A stretch of DNA of 64,000 bases from assembly GCA_948567375.1 (NCBI GenBank), contig OX419757.1, positions 25,110,001 to 25,174,000 of the forward strand, given 5' to 3'. This stretch comes from Lunularia cruciata (Eukaryota > Streptophyta > Marchantiopsida > Lunulariales > Lunulariaceae). The position numbers and the translations under genes are program-made. How positions within the stretch are numbered: position 1 is the stretch's first letter; each line of letters begins with the position of its first letter. Positions 10,791 to 19,812 of the stretch are shown here, piece after piece. The notes under the pieces are model-generated. The model saw only the letters and a list, made by a program, of their open reading frames with translations, ran no database searches and was not told where the DNA came from.

Positions 10791-11474
10791 TGTATACACT
10801 TGAGGACGAGAGACCTCAGGAAGGAAGCCCGGCCTTGGAAGGAGAATGGCTGGACCTTGGAATTTTGAAGGTTGAGACATGCAAAAGTAAGAAGAAGTGT
10901 GATACCAAAAAACTGAGTATGACCTTGTCATCTTCAAGGAAGTCGAAGAGGCTACACCCAAAGGCAATCCTTTTTGCCAAGGAGGAAAAGATCCTTGCAA
11001 AAGCCAAAGCTAAAGCCTTGCAGAAATAACTCAAAGAAGCGATACTCTAGACCCGGGACCTGAGTTTGGAGGAGGAGACAAAGATGAAGCCTCTAGTTTT
11101 TCTGGCAAACATCCGATCCAAAGTGAAGTGTCTGATCCAAGCCAAGGTGAGCCAACCCGAGGAACCTTGGGTTAAGACCACTAGTACCTCCATCACCATC
11201 ATGAAGCATCCCGAAGTCAAATTTAAACATGGAGAGACTTTGAACTTTAAGCCAAAGGCAAAGATGGTGAAAGGCGGGGGGGAAGGCGGGGGGGTTACTC
11301 CAATAAAATATTGTAGCGGATTTGGCAGCCACAAATGAAAACGTCACATTTAAGAATTGTGGGAAGACAATAAGCTGTACAAGTAGCTGAATTTGGCCCT
11401 CAAGAAAGTAAGGGCGATGTCTAAGAAAGACAACTTAGTATTCCTTAGCTATATATCATATTGAACAAGAAGAT
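10790..11474 (+). pseudogene. E1 gag-to-protease linker
   Basis: Two overlapping open stretches (10790-11029 and 11066-11338) are rich in lysine and link nucleocapsid to protease. Neither shows a recognisable domain. A G-rich spot near 11275-11294 has two runs of seven G. The stretch probably belonged to the gag-pol polyprotein. Confidence 0.5.
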
Positions 11475-12071
11475 TTGGGATCTCCCGAGGTTGATGTGGA
11501 GATTGCAAGGTGCATGATCACATTGATACCCATTGATTTGGTTTTTGGTGTGAATGTTATGACCAAGGATACTGCAAATCAATTGGGGTATCATACGTTT
11601 GAGCCAATGCCCCGAGTCTTGAAATTTGCAGACCAAACCAAGAGACGGCCATTGGGCATGCTATCAAACATTACCACAATCATTGGAGGGATGCCCTTCA
11701 AGGTGAAATACATTGTGTTGCAACCAGTGACCAAAACTGGTTACTCATTGTTGATCAAAAGACCTTGGTTGTATAGTGCCCAAGTTGTGGTGGATTGGTA
11801 CCAACAGAAGCTACGGTTCAAGGACATTTCATCCAAAGACCAGAAGCTGGTGATTGTGAGTTGGACAAAGGTTCCCTATCTCGGGGAAACAAGTTTGTCA
11901 AAAGACAAGGATGAATCCAAAGACTCATCATCTTTGTCCACAAAAGACACCAATGACAAAGTCCAACTTAATTACTTGGAATGTTATGAGGTGGATGTAG
12001 AAGATGAAGACCCATATGACCTCACCTTGAGTAAACCTGACTTGGAGGAAGGGGGTTTGATGGTAGCTTGA
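11475..12071 (+). pseudogene. pol: E1 retropepsin-like protease domain
   Basis: The 198-residue open frame contains GVNVMTKDTANQLGY, RVLKFADQTKRRPLG and SLLIKRPWLYSAQVVVDW, the usual landmarks of a plant gypsy aspartic protease. The active-site triad, normally Asp-Ser-Gly before GVNVM, reads IDLVFG, so the Ser-Gly part is lost. It lies between the gag zinc knuckles and RT, as expected. The frame is open, but the enzyme should be inactive. Confidence 0.8.
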
Positions 12072-12119
12072 CTTGGATTAAGCCAAGTAAGCCATGTTGA
12101 AGGAGTTATCAACCCTGGT

Positions 12120-13060
12120 GACTGTCAAGATGTCATCTTGATTGAAGGAAAGAATTTGAAAATCTTGAAGACAGTGACTTTGGAGGAGTTAGCAAGATAC
12201 ACTACCATGTTTATAGAATTCTAGGATGTATTTGCTTGGTCTATTGATCAAATGCCAAGTATTCCATGAGAATTTGGAGAACACCGGATTGATCTTTGTT
12301 GAAGGCACAGTTCCGGTTGGCAAAGACAATACTCCCTAAACACGAAGTACTTGCTCTTGGTGAAAGACAAAATCAACAAGTACTTAGGGGCCAGAATAAT
12401 CTTTCTTGTCTTAAGCAGTGAGTGGGTCTCCCCCATTGTCATTGTCCCAAAGAAGAAAAAGGGAAGATCCGAGTGTGCCAAGATTTCCGCAAGTTAAATG
12501 CAGTCACAAGGAAGGATCATCATCCCTTGCCATTTACTGATACAATTTTGGACCAAGTAGCTGGTCACCCTTGTTATAATTTTCTCAATGGATTTTCAAG
12601 ATACAATCAAATGTCCATCCAGGAAGAGGACAAGGACAAGACCACATTCACAACCAATTGGGGCACTTTTGCTTACAATCAAATTCCCTTTAGGTTGTGT
12701 AATGCTCCCGCTACTTTCCAATGGATGATGAATTTGATCTTCAAGGATTTCTTGTGCAAATTTATGGAAGTCTTCATTGATGATTTTTGTGTGTTTGGGC
12801 AAAGAGATGTACATTTGGATTACCTTTGCTAAACTTTTGAAAGGTGTCATTTTGCCAGTTTATCATTACACTCGGAGAAGCGCTTCTTTGCAATGAAGAA
12901 GGGAATTCTTCTAGTGCATCGGGTGTCAAGCCAAGGTATTGAAGTTGATGTCAAGAAGGTCAAAGTAATCTCAGCTTTGAAATCTCCAAAGAACATCCAA
13001 GAGCTGAGAGCCTTCTTGGGACATGTCAAATACTATAGATGTTTACTATAAATGAATACT
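12120..13060 (+). pseudogene. pol: E1 reverse transcriptase domain
   Basis: Motifs in order: FAWSIDQMPSIP, SEWVSPIVIVPKKK, KIRVCQDFRKLNAVTRKDHH, FTDTILDQVAG, FLNGFSRYNQMSI, NQIPFRLCNAPATFQ, FIDDFCVFG, and later GIEVDVKKVKVI and ELRAFLGHVKYY. The FIDD catalytic pair is kept, but the upstream catalytic Asp (normally FLDGFSGYNQ) is Asn. Several stops and frame changes occur before 12422 and after 12832. Confidence 0.85.
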
Positions 13061-13159
13061 ATAAATACTATGCGGTGCTTGTTGCACCCCTTACAAAGCT
13101 TTTGAAGAAATCCAAAGACTATAGGAAGCAAATCAAGAAGAAACTAGTTGGAGCACCAA

Positions 13160-13626
13160 TCATGAGGGGTCCAAATTAGGACGTCCCTTTTCATGTATAT
13201 TTGGATACTTTGTCCATGGCAATTGGAGTAGTCTTGAGTCAGAAGGACAACAAGAAGAAAGATTACCCCATCTATTACGCCAATTGACAACTTTTAGTTT
13301 CAAAAAAGAACTATTCAATGACTGAAAGAGAAGCACTCGGAATGGTGTATGCCTGCAAGAAATTTGGCCACTACCTACTGGGATACAAGTTTGTCTTCTA
13401 TGTTGACCATTACGCATTGCAACATTTGGTCAAGAAGGCAGATTTGTCCAGGAAAATTGTAAGATGGATCTTGTTGTTACAAGAATTCACATATACTATA
13501 CAAGTTAGGAAGGGAGCTTTGCATTCGAATGCGGACTTCCTATCTAGGTTAGAAACTCAAGACCAAGAATGGAAGATCAACAATTGGTTCCTTGATGAAG
13601 AGTTATATCAATTAACAGCAATGTAA
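13160..13626 (+). pseudogene. pol: E1 RNase H domain
   Basis: Landmarks are FHVYLDTLSMAIGVVLSQ, YSMTEREALGMVYACKKFG, FVFYVDHYALQHLV and HSNADFLSRL, the RNase H pattern of gypsy pol. One stop and a frame change fall near 13290. It continues from the RT and is cut by GL3 at 13660/13661. Removing GL3 and one TTTGC rejoins it to the integrase at 17457. Confidence 0.85.
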
Positions 13627-14329
13627 AGTATGAGGTATGCAACCAAATATCATTATTTGCTGTGACAACCCGGCAAATATCACTTTTGTGGTAATCGGGT
13701 AAGTAAAGTTTGTTCCCGCAAAGATACGAGTCAGAAATGTCCAAATACAAAGCAAAGTAACAATTTCAGTTCTTCTTGAGTTCTTCTTTAGTCTCTCAGG
13801 TAGAAACCACACCCAGAAGAGAGTAACAAACACTGACTCGCAGTCTTGTCACAAATTAACACTCCAAAATCACAACTCCATCAATTATTTCCAAAAAATC
13901 TTGATTTGTGATGATTCAAGCTCTCCCGAAAATGGCACTTCACTGCAAAACAACTTCACCTCAGAATTGTGTTCCACCCTTCCACTGAAGGCACAACTTC
14001 CTCGATCGAAATTGCTTCACATCAACTTTGCACTGCACTCACAAATGCAGAATACTACCAACACTACAATTCCTCTCAGATCTGTCAAGGCATTGCTTCG
14101 ATTGCACTTCACTCAGGATCAAACACACAGACTGAAGATCAAGGCTGTGGAATCCAACATCCAACAAGCACTCTGACTGCACTTCGAATTTCTCCAAACA
14201 TTCACAAACACAATTGCTAAGTTGATACTCGGAATCAAGCTCAAGCGACAAGCATTGCTTCACAGCACTTTGCTTTATCTATTCTCAGAAATAATGAGCA
14301 CTCAACAACAAGTTCCTGCGAATGCCACT

Positions 14330-14337
14330 CTTAAAAA
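14330..14337 (-). promoter_or_regulatory. TATA-like box 2 of GL3
   Basis: On the minus strand this reads TTTTTAAG, 675 bp before the LTR end. It is the slightly altered equivalent of TATTTAAG in the other copies. Confidence 0.5.
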
Positions 14338-14453
14338 GTGAAGCAATCGACAGTTCTAACAACTATACCGTTCTACAACAACTGTTCTAACCTGCAGATC
14401 CGAAATGACAATGCACCTCTTCATATTTGCCTCTTCAAATCTCAAATCGGTTA

Positions 14454-16889
14454 CTAATCCGATCCGATGTCTACTTCTTCCTCGGCTTTCAAACCCAAAC
14501 CCAAAGTAATCTTACTTCCTACTATTCTGTCCTCGGGTTTCACAACTCTTACATCTTCTACCAGATCCAGCAATTCTCTTTCCTGATCTGAAATTGCACT
14601 AGCGGGTAATCTATCTAACTCTTCATCTTTTGACCCACTCTTCTCTACTATTGCTGAGGCCAACTCCGAAGACATTTGGATCCCGATGTCATCTACGTTG
14701 GGTTTTGCTTTAACATCCTGCCGAAGCTTTTCTAACTCTATTCTTACTAAGTCCAATCTAATTGCGATATTGTCTTCTACTTCTAAGATCTTCCTATCTA
14801 CACGAGTTCTCAATTTAATCAACAAGGCATTCAAATCTGTATCTTTCGCTTGCCTTTGCCTCGTCTCCTGCACTAACAGCTTCAACTCGTGCAGACACGT
14901 TTCTTCAATTCAATCGCTGGTCTCTGTACTTAGCATCGCGTTTACCGTGAGGACTATCGCCTGCAATGGCTCTAATCTTGTCTTCCTTTCTCGTTCCCGA
15001 TCTGCAAGCCATTCCTCTCTGTACATCGCCAACTCTTCTTTGAATTCGGCCTTCACCGCGTCCTTCTCTTTCTCCTTCTGTGCAACCTTTTCTTCCTGAT
15101 TACGAAGTAAGTCTTGTAATCTCTCTTCTTCTCCATATCTTGCAGCCAACTCTTGCTGCCAAAGTTGCTTCTTCTCCTCCATACTCTCCATCACTTGATC
15201 GAGCTCTTGATCCTTCGATGCTACTCTCGCCATAGCATGGATGAGCTCTACTCTTGAATCAGCAAACTGCTGCTTCAAGATTTCAAATTCAGCTACTTGT
15301 CTCTCCCTTACGACGTCACTCTTCCTCGCAAGATCCTCTCGATAGCTCAATTCTCTCCTCAGGTCTTCGATTACCTGACTTCTCTCCACTGCTTCCACTT
15401 GCAATACTTCTCTCTCCTTCTCACCTCGGGTTATACTCTTCTTCAACTCCAAGTTTTCTTCTTCTAATCTCGATACCACTTGCAATACAGTCTTTACCTC
15501 TGGACAAGTCGACTTCATCTCCTTCTTCTTCTTCTCCAACTTCACCAACAACGGGCAAACTACCACCTGCAGGTAATCTACTCCATTAATGATACCTTCG
15601 TCCCCTCTCGGAGTAGTCTCTCTTCTTTCTTCGTGTTCTCCCGATTCTCGCCTTCTTCTCTGGAGCCTTTGTATTGGAATTGATGCTTCACTGCCCGAGC
15701 TTCCTTCTACTTCTTCTTTCACTCTACTTGGTCCCGCTTCCCCCTTCGCCTTACGTCTCGAGCGAATTCCTCGCTGTACTGCGATCTTCTTCTCCTTGAG
15801 CACCGGTACTTCGTCTTCCAGTGCTGCATTGTCTTCGGCTTTTACCTCGGCTTGAATTTCTTCTTTGTATTCTTCAGGCGTTGGTGCCGAGGTCATTTCT
15901 CCACCGACTTCACTATCACTGCTTGTATCTCCACTCTGCAGTGTCAGCTCAGGTTCCTCCTCACATTCCGAGTCCTCCGTCTTGAGCTCGGCTTCGCCTT
16001 CTAAGTCTTCCTCTTCCGACTCAATCACCACCATTCCTCGCCTTGGGTTATTTTTCTGCATCTTCCGAGGTTTCTTGTTTTCTTTGGCGTCTGCTTGCCG
16101 AGTTCTCTTCTTCGTCGGGGTACTTTCAACGACCTCCACGTTCTTCCCTGTCTTTGCGTAGTAATCTTCTGCGCTCCGGATTTGGAGAATGTATTGCTGC
16201 TCCTCCGTGTCGACTTCCTTTCGCACATCCGGATGGAAGTGCAACACCATCCGATTCCGCTCCGCCGAGTTCAGCAAATTGAGCCCGAGATAGAAATGCA
16301 CTGCAAATGGCACAATATAATGTGGAGGGGACTTATCCCGCATATTCCACACCATCTGCCTCGTTCTCCCGTGAAAACACCTCGCCCAATTAATTGGTTC
16401 TCCTGCAAACAATTTGTGAAAGAACACCGCTTGGTGTTTCATCACATAGGTAGTTCTCTCCGGCTTCAGGATTGCCATCAAAGCACTCACAATTCCTCTC
16501 TTGACAGGGTCTTTGTAACTTTCTACCTTGTACCCATTCTTCGTTCTCTTCGACGAGAAGGCATCTCTCACCTCCTGAGTTTCTTGGGCTATCTTCCCTT
16601 TCCCCAAGAACGTGGCCCCCTACTCCGAGCCTGCCTCCTTCCCGAGTACGAGTCTCCAATCCGACTCTGTCTAGCGAGCCGGATTTCCTCTCTTCCCTTC
16701 TTCCTCGGGACCATTGAGACATTTACTCTCGATGATTTCTGTCATGAATCCTGGAAAACTTATGTTCCAATTCCATGCCAGAAAGGTGATCCAAAGTTGG
16801 CTCAAGACTTTGATCCTCGCTACTACATCTAATCTCCGAATTGCATGATTTCTCACTGCAAATTCGGAGTTCTTCTTCCCTCCTCCCAT
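14454..16889 (-). pseudogene. LTR-encoded coiled-coil protein, best copy (812 codons, 3 stops)
   Basis: The frame runs from the ATG at 16889 (MGGGKKNSEF) to the stop at 14454. It is interrupted only by in-frame stops at 16671-16673 (TAG at a Trp position), 16620-16622 (TAG) and 14910-14912 (TGA); there is no frameshift. Approximate residues: 1-257 conserved N-terminal domain (WITFLAWNWNISFP, YVMKHQAVFFHKLF, PPHYIVPFAVHFYLGLN, LHFHPDVRKEVD); 258-430 acidic and basic linker with nuclear-localisation-like KKRTRQ and RSRRKAKG; 435-700 long coiled coil; 700-811 a tail ending GLKAEEEVDIGSD. The frame stays open upstream to 17081, before the TATA box, but the ATG at 16889 is conserved in GL1 and GL5. 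I do not recognise the family. It could be a captured host gene or an accessory element protein. Confidence 0.85.
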
Positions 16890-17047
16890 CTCTTCTGCTT
16901 TCTTTCGGTCTCTCGATTTCTCTCTCTCGACTTCTCCCTTACGCACTAACCCGAGGCCAACGCTATGTCCCTTTCCCCGATCACCTGCAAGACGACTCCT
17001 CAATGGCGAAGGAAAATTGCTCGACATTTTGTCGTTGCAGTTTCGAT

Positions 17048-17054
17048 TTTTATA
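17048..17054 (-). promoter_or_regulatory. TATA box 1 of GL3
   Basis: TATAAAA on the minus strand lies 397 bp into the LTR and about 160 bp upstream of the conserved ATG at 16889. It is the likely promoter of the LTR gene. Confidence 0.6.
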
Positions 17055-17234
17055 GAGTTGCACTTCTTTGTCTTCCGTCACTTCAAGTTTCTACCGAGAA
17101 ATCACACCTCCTGCATGCACCTGTTACTGTCGCCTCACCTTCACGCGTATGAGCCGCCAATTTTGAAACCGCCCCTTCTTGAATTTCTCACCCCGACGAA
17201 AGGTTGTTAGACTGTCTTTGCCTCGGGTTGAGCT

Positions 17235-17251
17235 CCCCCCCCCCCCCCCCC
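17235..17251. repeat. C17 homopolymer (G17 on LTR sense strand)
   Basis: Seventeen C in a row lie within the first 220 bp of GL3. Other copies have ordinary mixed sequence here (GGGGTGCTCAACCC on the sense strand), so a short G run has expanded. Confidence 0.9.
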
Positions 17252-17456
17252 GATCCGAAGACAATTTACTTCGTATCGTTTGCTGACACGGCATTTCAGA
17301 GTACTTCGCCTTATGACCCAAGGTCACTTTACTTCGGGTTTCACCCCGAAGACAGTTTTTGTCGTCTTCTTTGGCCAACCAGGCGCAATCCGACTTCTCT
17401 ATACACTTCTTCTGCTTTATTTTGAAAAAAACAAAAAATGTGGGCACCACATTTGC

Positions 17457-18730
17457 ATACTCTCCACTATCTTGAAAGGCTGGACCCGGAGCAGAGGGCA
17501 GTCTTTCTCAAGAAAATGGGGCCATATCAGCTAAAACACAACATTTTATTCAAGATGAGTGAAGACAAAGTACTTTGGTGATGCTTGGAATAATACAAAT
17601 TTGGGGGCATAATTGAGTCCTTACACTCCAAAGCATCGGGGGTATACTATGCTATGAAGAATAATATAAAGAAGATTCTTTCTTTGGGGTATTGGTGGCC
17701 TACAATGTACAAAGACACGCATGCCCATATTCAAAGCTATGACGCCTGTTAGAGAACGGGAAAGCCAACGGCTACTTCCCAATAGCATTTGAGACCAATT
17801 TTACCCTTGCCCCCATTGGAGAAATGGAGAATTGATTTTGTGAGACCAATACAATTGGTAACCCAAGTCACGAGGAAATGCTACATTTTGGTTTGCATTG
17901 ACTATGCTACCAAGATGGTCAAAGCTGAAGCAACTCGTAGAGATGTGCAAAAACAGTGGTGGAATTTTTCTTTCAAAACATCATCTCCCAATACGGATGT
18001 TCTTTGGAATTTTTCAGTGATAGAGGGACACATTTCTTGAACTCTGTGATGGAGTTGTAACAAAATAATTCCAAATTAAACATTGGAAGATGACTCCTTA
18101 TAACCCAAAAGAAAATGGCTTAATGGAAAAAGTGAATGGGTTACTTTGCAAAATTCTGAATAAGGTGACTGTCAATTCTGCCTATGACTAGGATACAAAA
18201 TTACCAGCCACGTTGTGGGCATATGAAACAATAGAAAAGGTCACAACCAAGCAAACTCCATACTTCTTGACATGCGGCTTGTACCCCATACTACTAGTTG
18301 AATTTGAAGTCCCGACATATCGGATTCTTTGCAAAGAATGATTGTCGGAAGAAGAAAGTCAAGAGCTTCAAATCCATCAATTGATGTGGTTAGAAGAGAA
18401 AAGAGACAATGCAATGCAAACCACAAAAGAAGTACAAGAATAGAGGAAAGTTAGGCACAATAAGCACATCAAGCTTGTGACTGTTTGCAAAGGAGATTTG
18501 GTTTTGTTATACAACAATTGCTCGAATATTTCTTCCATGCAAACTGCATTTGGGATGGTGGGGCCTTATTGAGTCCTTCATCTTTATGACAATGGGTCCA
18601 TTCAACTTGCAGACTTGGAAGTGCAACCATTTCCCACTTGAGTGAACAGGTGGAGAGTTTGGAGATATTGGACCATAGACTCGGAAGTCTCTAAGACACC
18701 CGAGGTCTATGTTTGTAGGGACGCTCACAT
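17457..18730 (+). pseudogene. pol: E1 integrase domain
   Basis: After the GL3 insertion pol continues with LERLDPEQRAVFLKKMG, a degraded HHCC zinc domain (SKASGVYYAMKNN, GYWWPTMYKDTHAHIQ, then a YDAC and RTGK remnant), and the catalytic core. KWRIDFVRPI gives the first Asp, FFSDRGTHFLNS the second and YNPKENGLMEKVNG the Glu, each readable but in different frames. The C-terminal part has GDLVLLY and a LADLEVQPFPT end. Stops and frameshifts are many. It runs up to the polypurine tract of E1. Confidence 0.85.
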
Positions 18731-18732
18731 TT

Positions 18733-18743
18733 GAGGGAGGGGG
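18733..18743 (+). promoter_or_regulatory. Polypurine tract of E1
   Basis: GAGGGAGGGGG lies 2 bp before the TGTGATACCC start of GL7. A polypurine tract at this position marks the plus-strand primer and the start of the 3' LTR. It is the key evidence that the giant unit is an LTR. Confidence 0.88.
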
Positions 18744-18745
18744 TA

Positions 18746-19667
18746 TGTGATACCCACATTTTTGGTTTTTTCTTATTTCTGAAGAAGAAGTGTACGGAAG
18801 AAGTTGAATTGTGCCTGTATGGCAGAAGAAGGTAAAGAAAAGTGTCCTCGATTCATAACCCGAGGTAAAGTGACTTTGTGTCATAAGGCAAGGTACTTGG
18901 AATTGCCCTATCAGCAGGCAACCCAAAGTAAGGAGACTTTGTCTCAGGGGTGCTCAACCCAAGGCAAGGACAATGTAACAACTTTCCTTTGGGGCAAGAC
19001 ATTCAAGAAGGTACCGTCCACAAAACGGCAGTCATACACATGAGGGACACTTGACAATGACAAGAGCATGCAAGAGGTGTGATTTCTTGGAAGAAACTCA
19101 AAGTGAAGAAAGACGGATGAGGTGTGCCACTATAAAATTTGGGCTAAAGAGGAAGTGATGACAAGCAATTTTTCATCGCCGTTAAGAAGTTGTCCTGCAA
19201 GAGATTGTGGGAAAGGAAGTATAGTCGAAGACGCGATGGTGTCTTGAGAGGAAGTCAAGAAATTTTATTTGGGAATCAATAGGAAGAATAGTCCCCAACC
19301 TAGAGTGGAAGAGAGAAAGATGAGAGGTGGGAAGAAGAACTCTAAATTCATAGTGAGAAATCATGCAATTGAGAGGTTAGATATGATCATAAGAATTGAG
19401 GTCCTGAGCAAGCTTTGGATCACATTCTTGGCATAGAACTAGAATGTTAGTTTTCTAGGTTTCATGATTGAGATCATCAAGAGTAAGTGTTTTGATGGCC
19501 TTGAAGAAGAAGGGAAGAGAGGAAATCTAGCTTGATGGACAAAGTCGGATTGGAGATTAGTACTTGGGAGAGAAGCAAGTGCAGAGCATGGTGCCACATT
19601 CTTAGGGAAGGGAGAAGTAGTCGAAGAAACCCAAGAAGTGAGAGATGCCTTCTCTTTAAAGCACACA
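18746..19667 (+). mobile_element. GL7: 3' LTR of E1, truncated
   Basis: It starts TGTGATACCC after the polypurine tract and aligns with the first part of GL1. TATA-like TATAAAAT lies at 19131-19138 (385 bp in). It is cut at about 19667 by LINE L1. The missing 2.9 kb or so of this LTR is not found on the far side of the LINE, so the junction has been rearranged. Confidence 0.85.
19321..19667 (+). pseudogene. LTR-encoded protein, copy 7, N-terminal fragment
   Basis: It starts ATGAGAGGTGGG (MRGGKKNSKF), one substitution from the MGGG start of the other copies. It keeps the VRNHAI and GATFLGKGEV matches of the N-terminal domain with stops, and ends at RDAFSLKHT, where the LINE interrupts it. Confidence 0.75.
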
Positions 19668-19812
19668 ATGAAACAATGAAACAATGAAATATAAAGCCCG
19701 AAAGACCCAAAGAGTCAAAAGGCTAGAAATACAATACCAAACACATGAAATGTGAGCCTAGGCAAGGGCCTAGGGCATCTTACCAATCTATAACAAATTG
19801 GTCCGATGTAAA
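19668..19812 (-). repeat. LINE 3' UTR and microsatellite-like tail
   Basis: On the minus strand the element ends GGGCTTTATATTTCATTG and then TTTCATTG units. The same end closes the copies at 6004-6101, 38020 and, in a variant, 62044. A repeat-type tail instead of poly(A) resembles RTE-like LINEs more than typical plant L1, but the clade cannot be settled by eye. Confidence 0.75.

Larger units (their letters stand above)
13661..17451 (-). mobile_element. GL3: solo giant LTR, youngest-looking copy
   Basis: This 3,791-bp unit (minus sense) starts TGTGGTGCCC at 17451 and ends at 13661. It is flanked by identical TTTGC duplications (13656-13660 and 17452-17456), and removing it restores the E1 pol reading. 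It has no internal retroviral genes. TATA boxes on the minus strand lie at 17054-17048 and about 14336-14330. CG dinucleotides are visibly more frequent than in the other copies, which fits less time for methylcytosine decay. It carries the best-preserved LTR gene in the window. Confidence 0.92.

Noticed and set aside
11271-11294. G-rich spot as a quadruplex element
   Set aside because: Only two G7 runs are present, within a protein linker; this is insufficient support.
16095-16832. 245-codon plus-strand frame over GL3
   Set aside because: It is antisense to the LTR gene, which has conserved protein matches in nine copies; the plus frame has none.
17054-17081. ATG at 17081 as start of the GL3 gene
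   Set aside because: It lies upstream of TATA box 1 and is not conserved; the ATG at 16889 is shared with GL1 and GL5.
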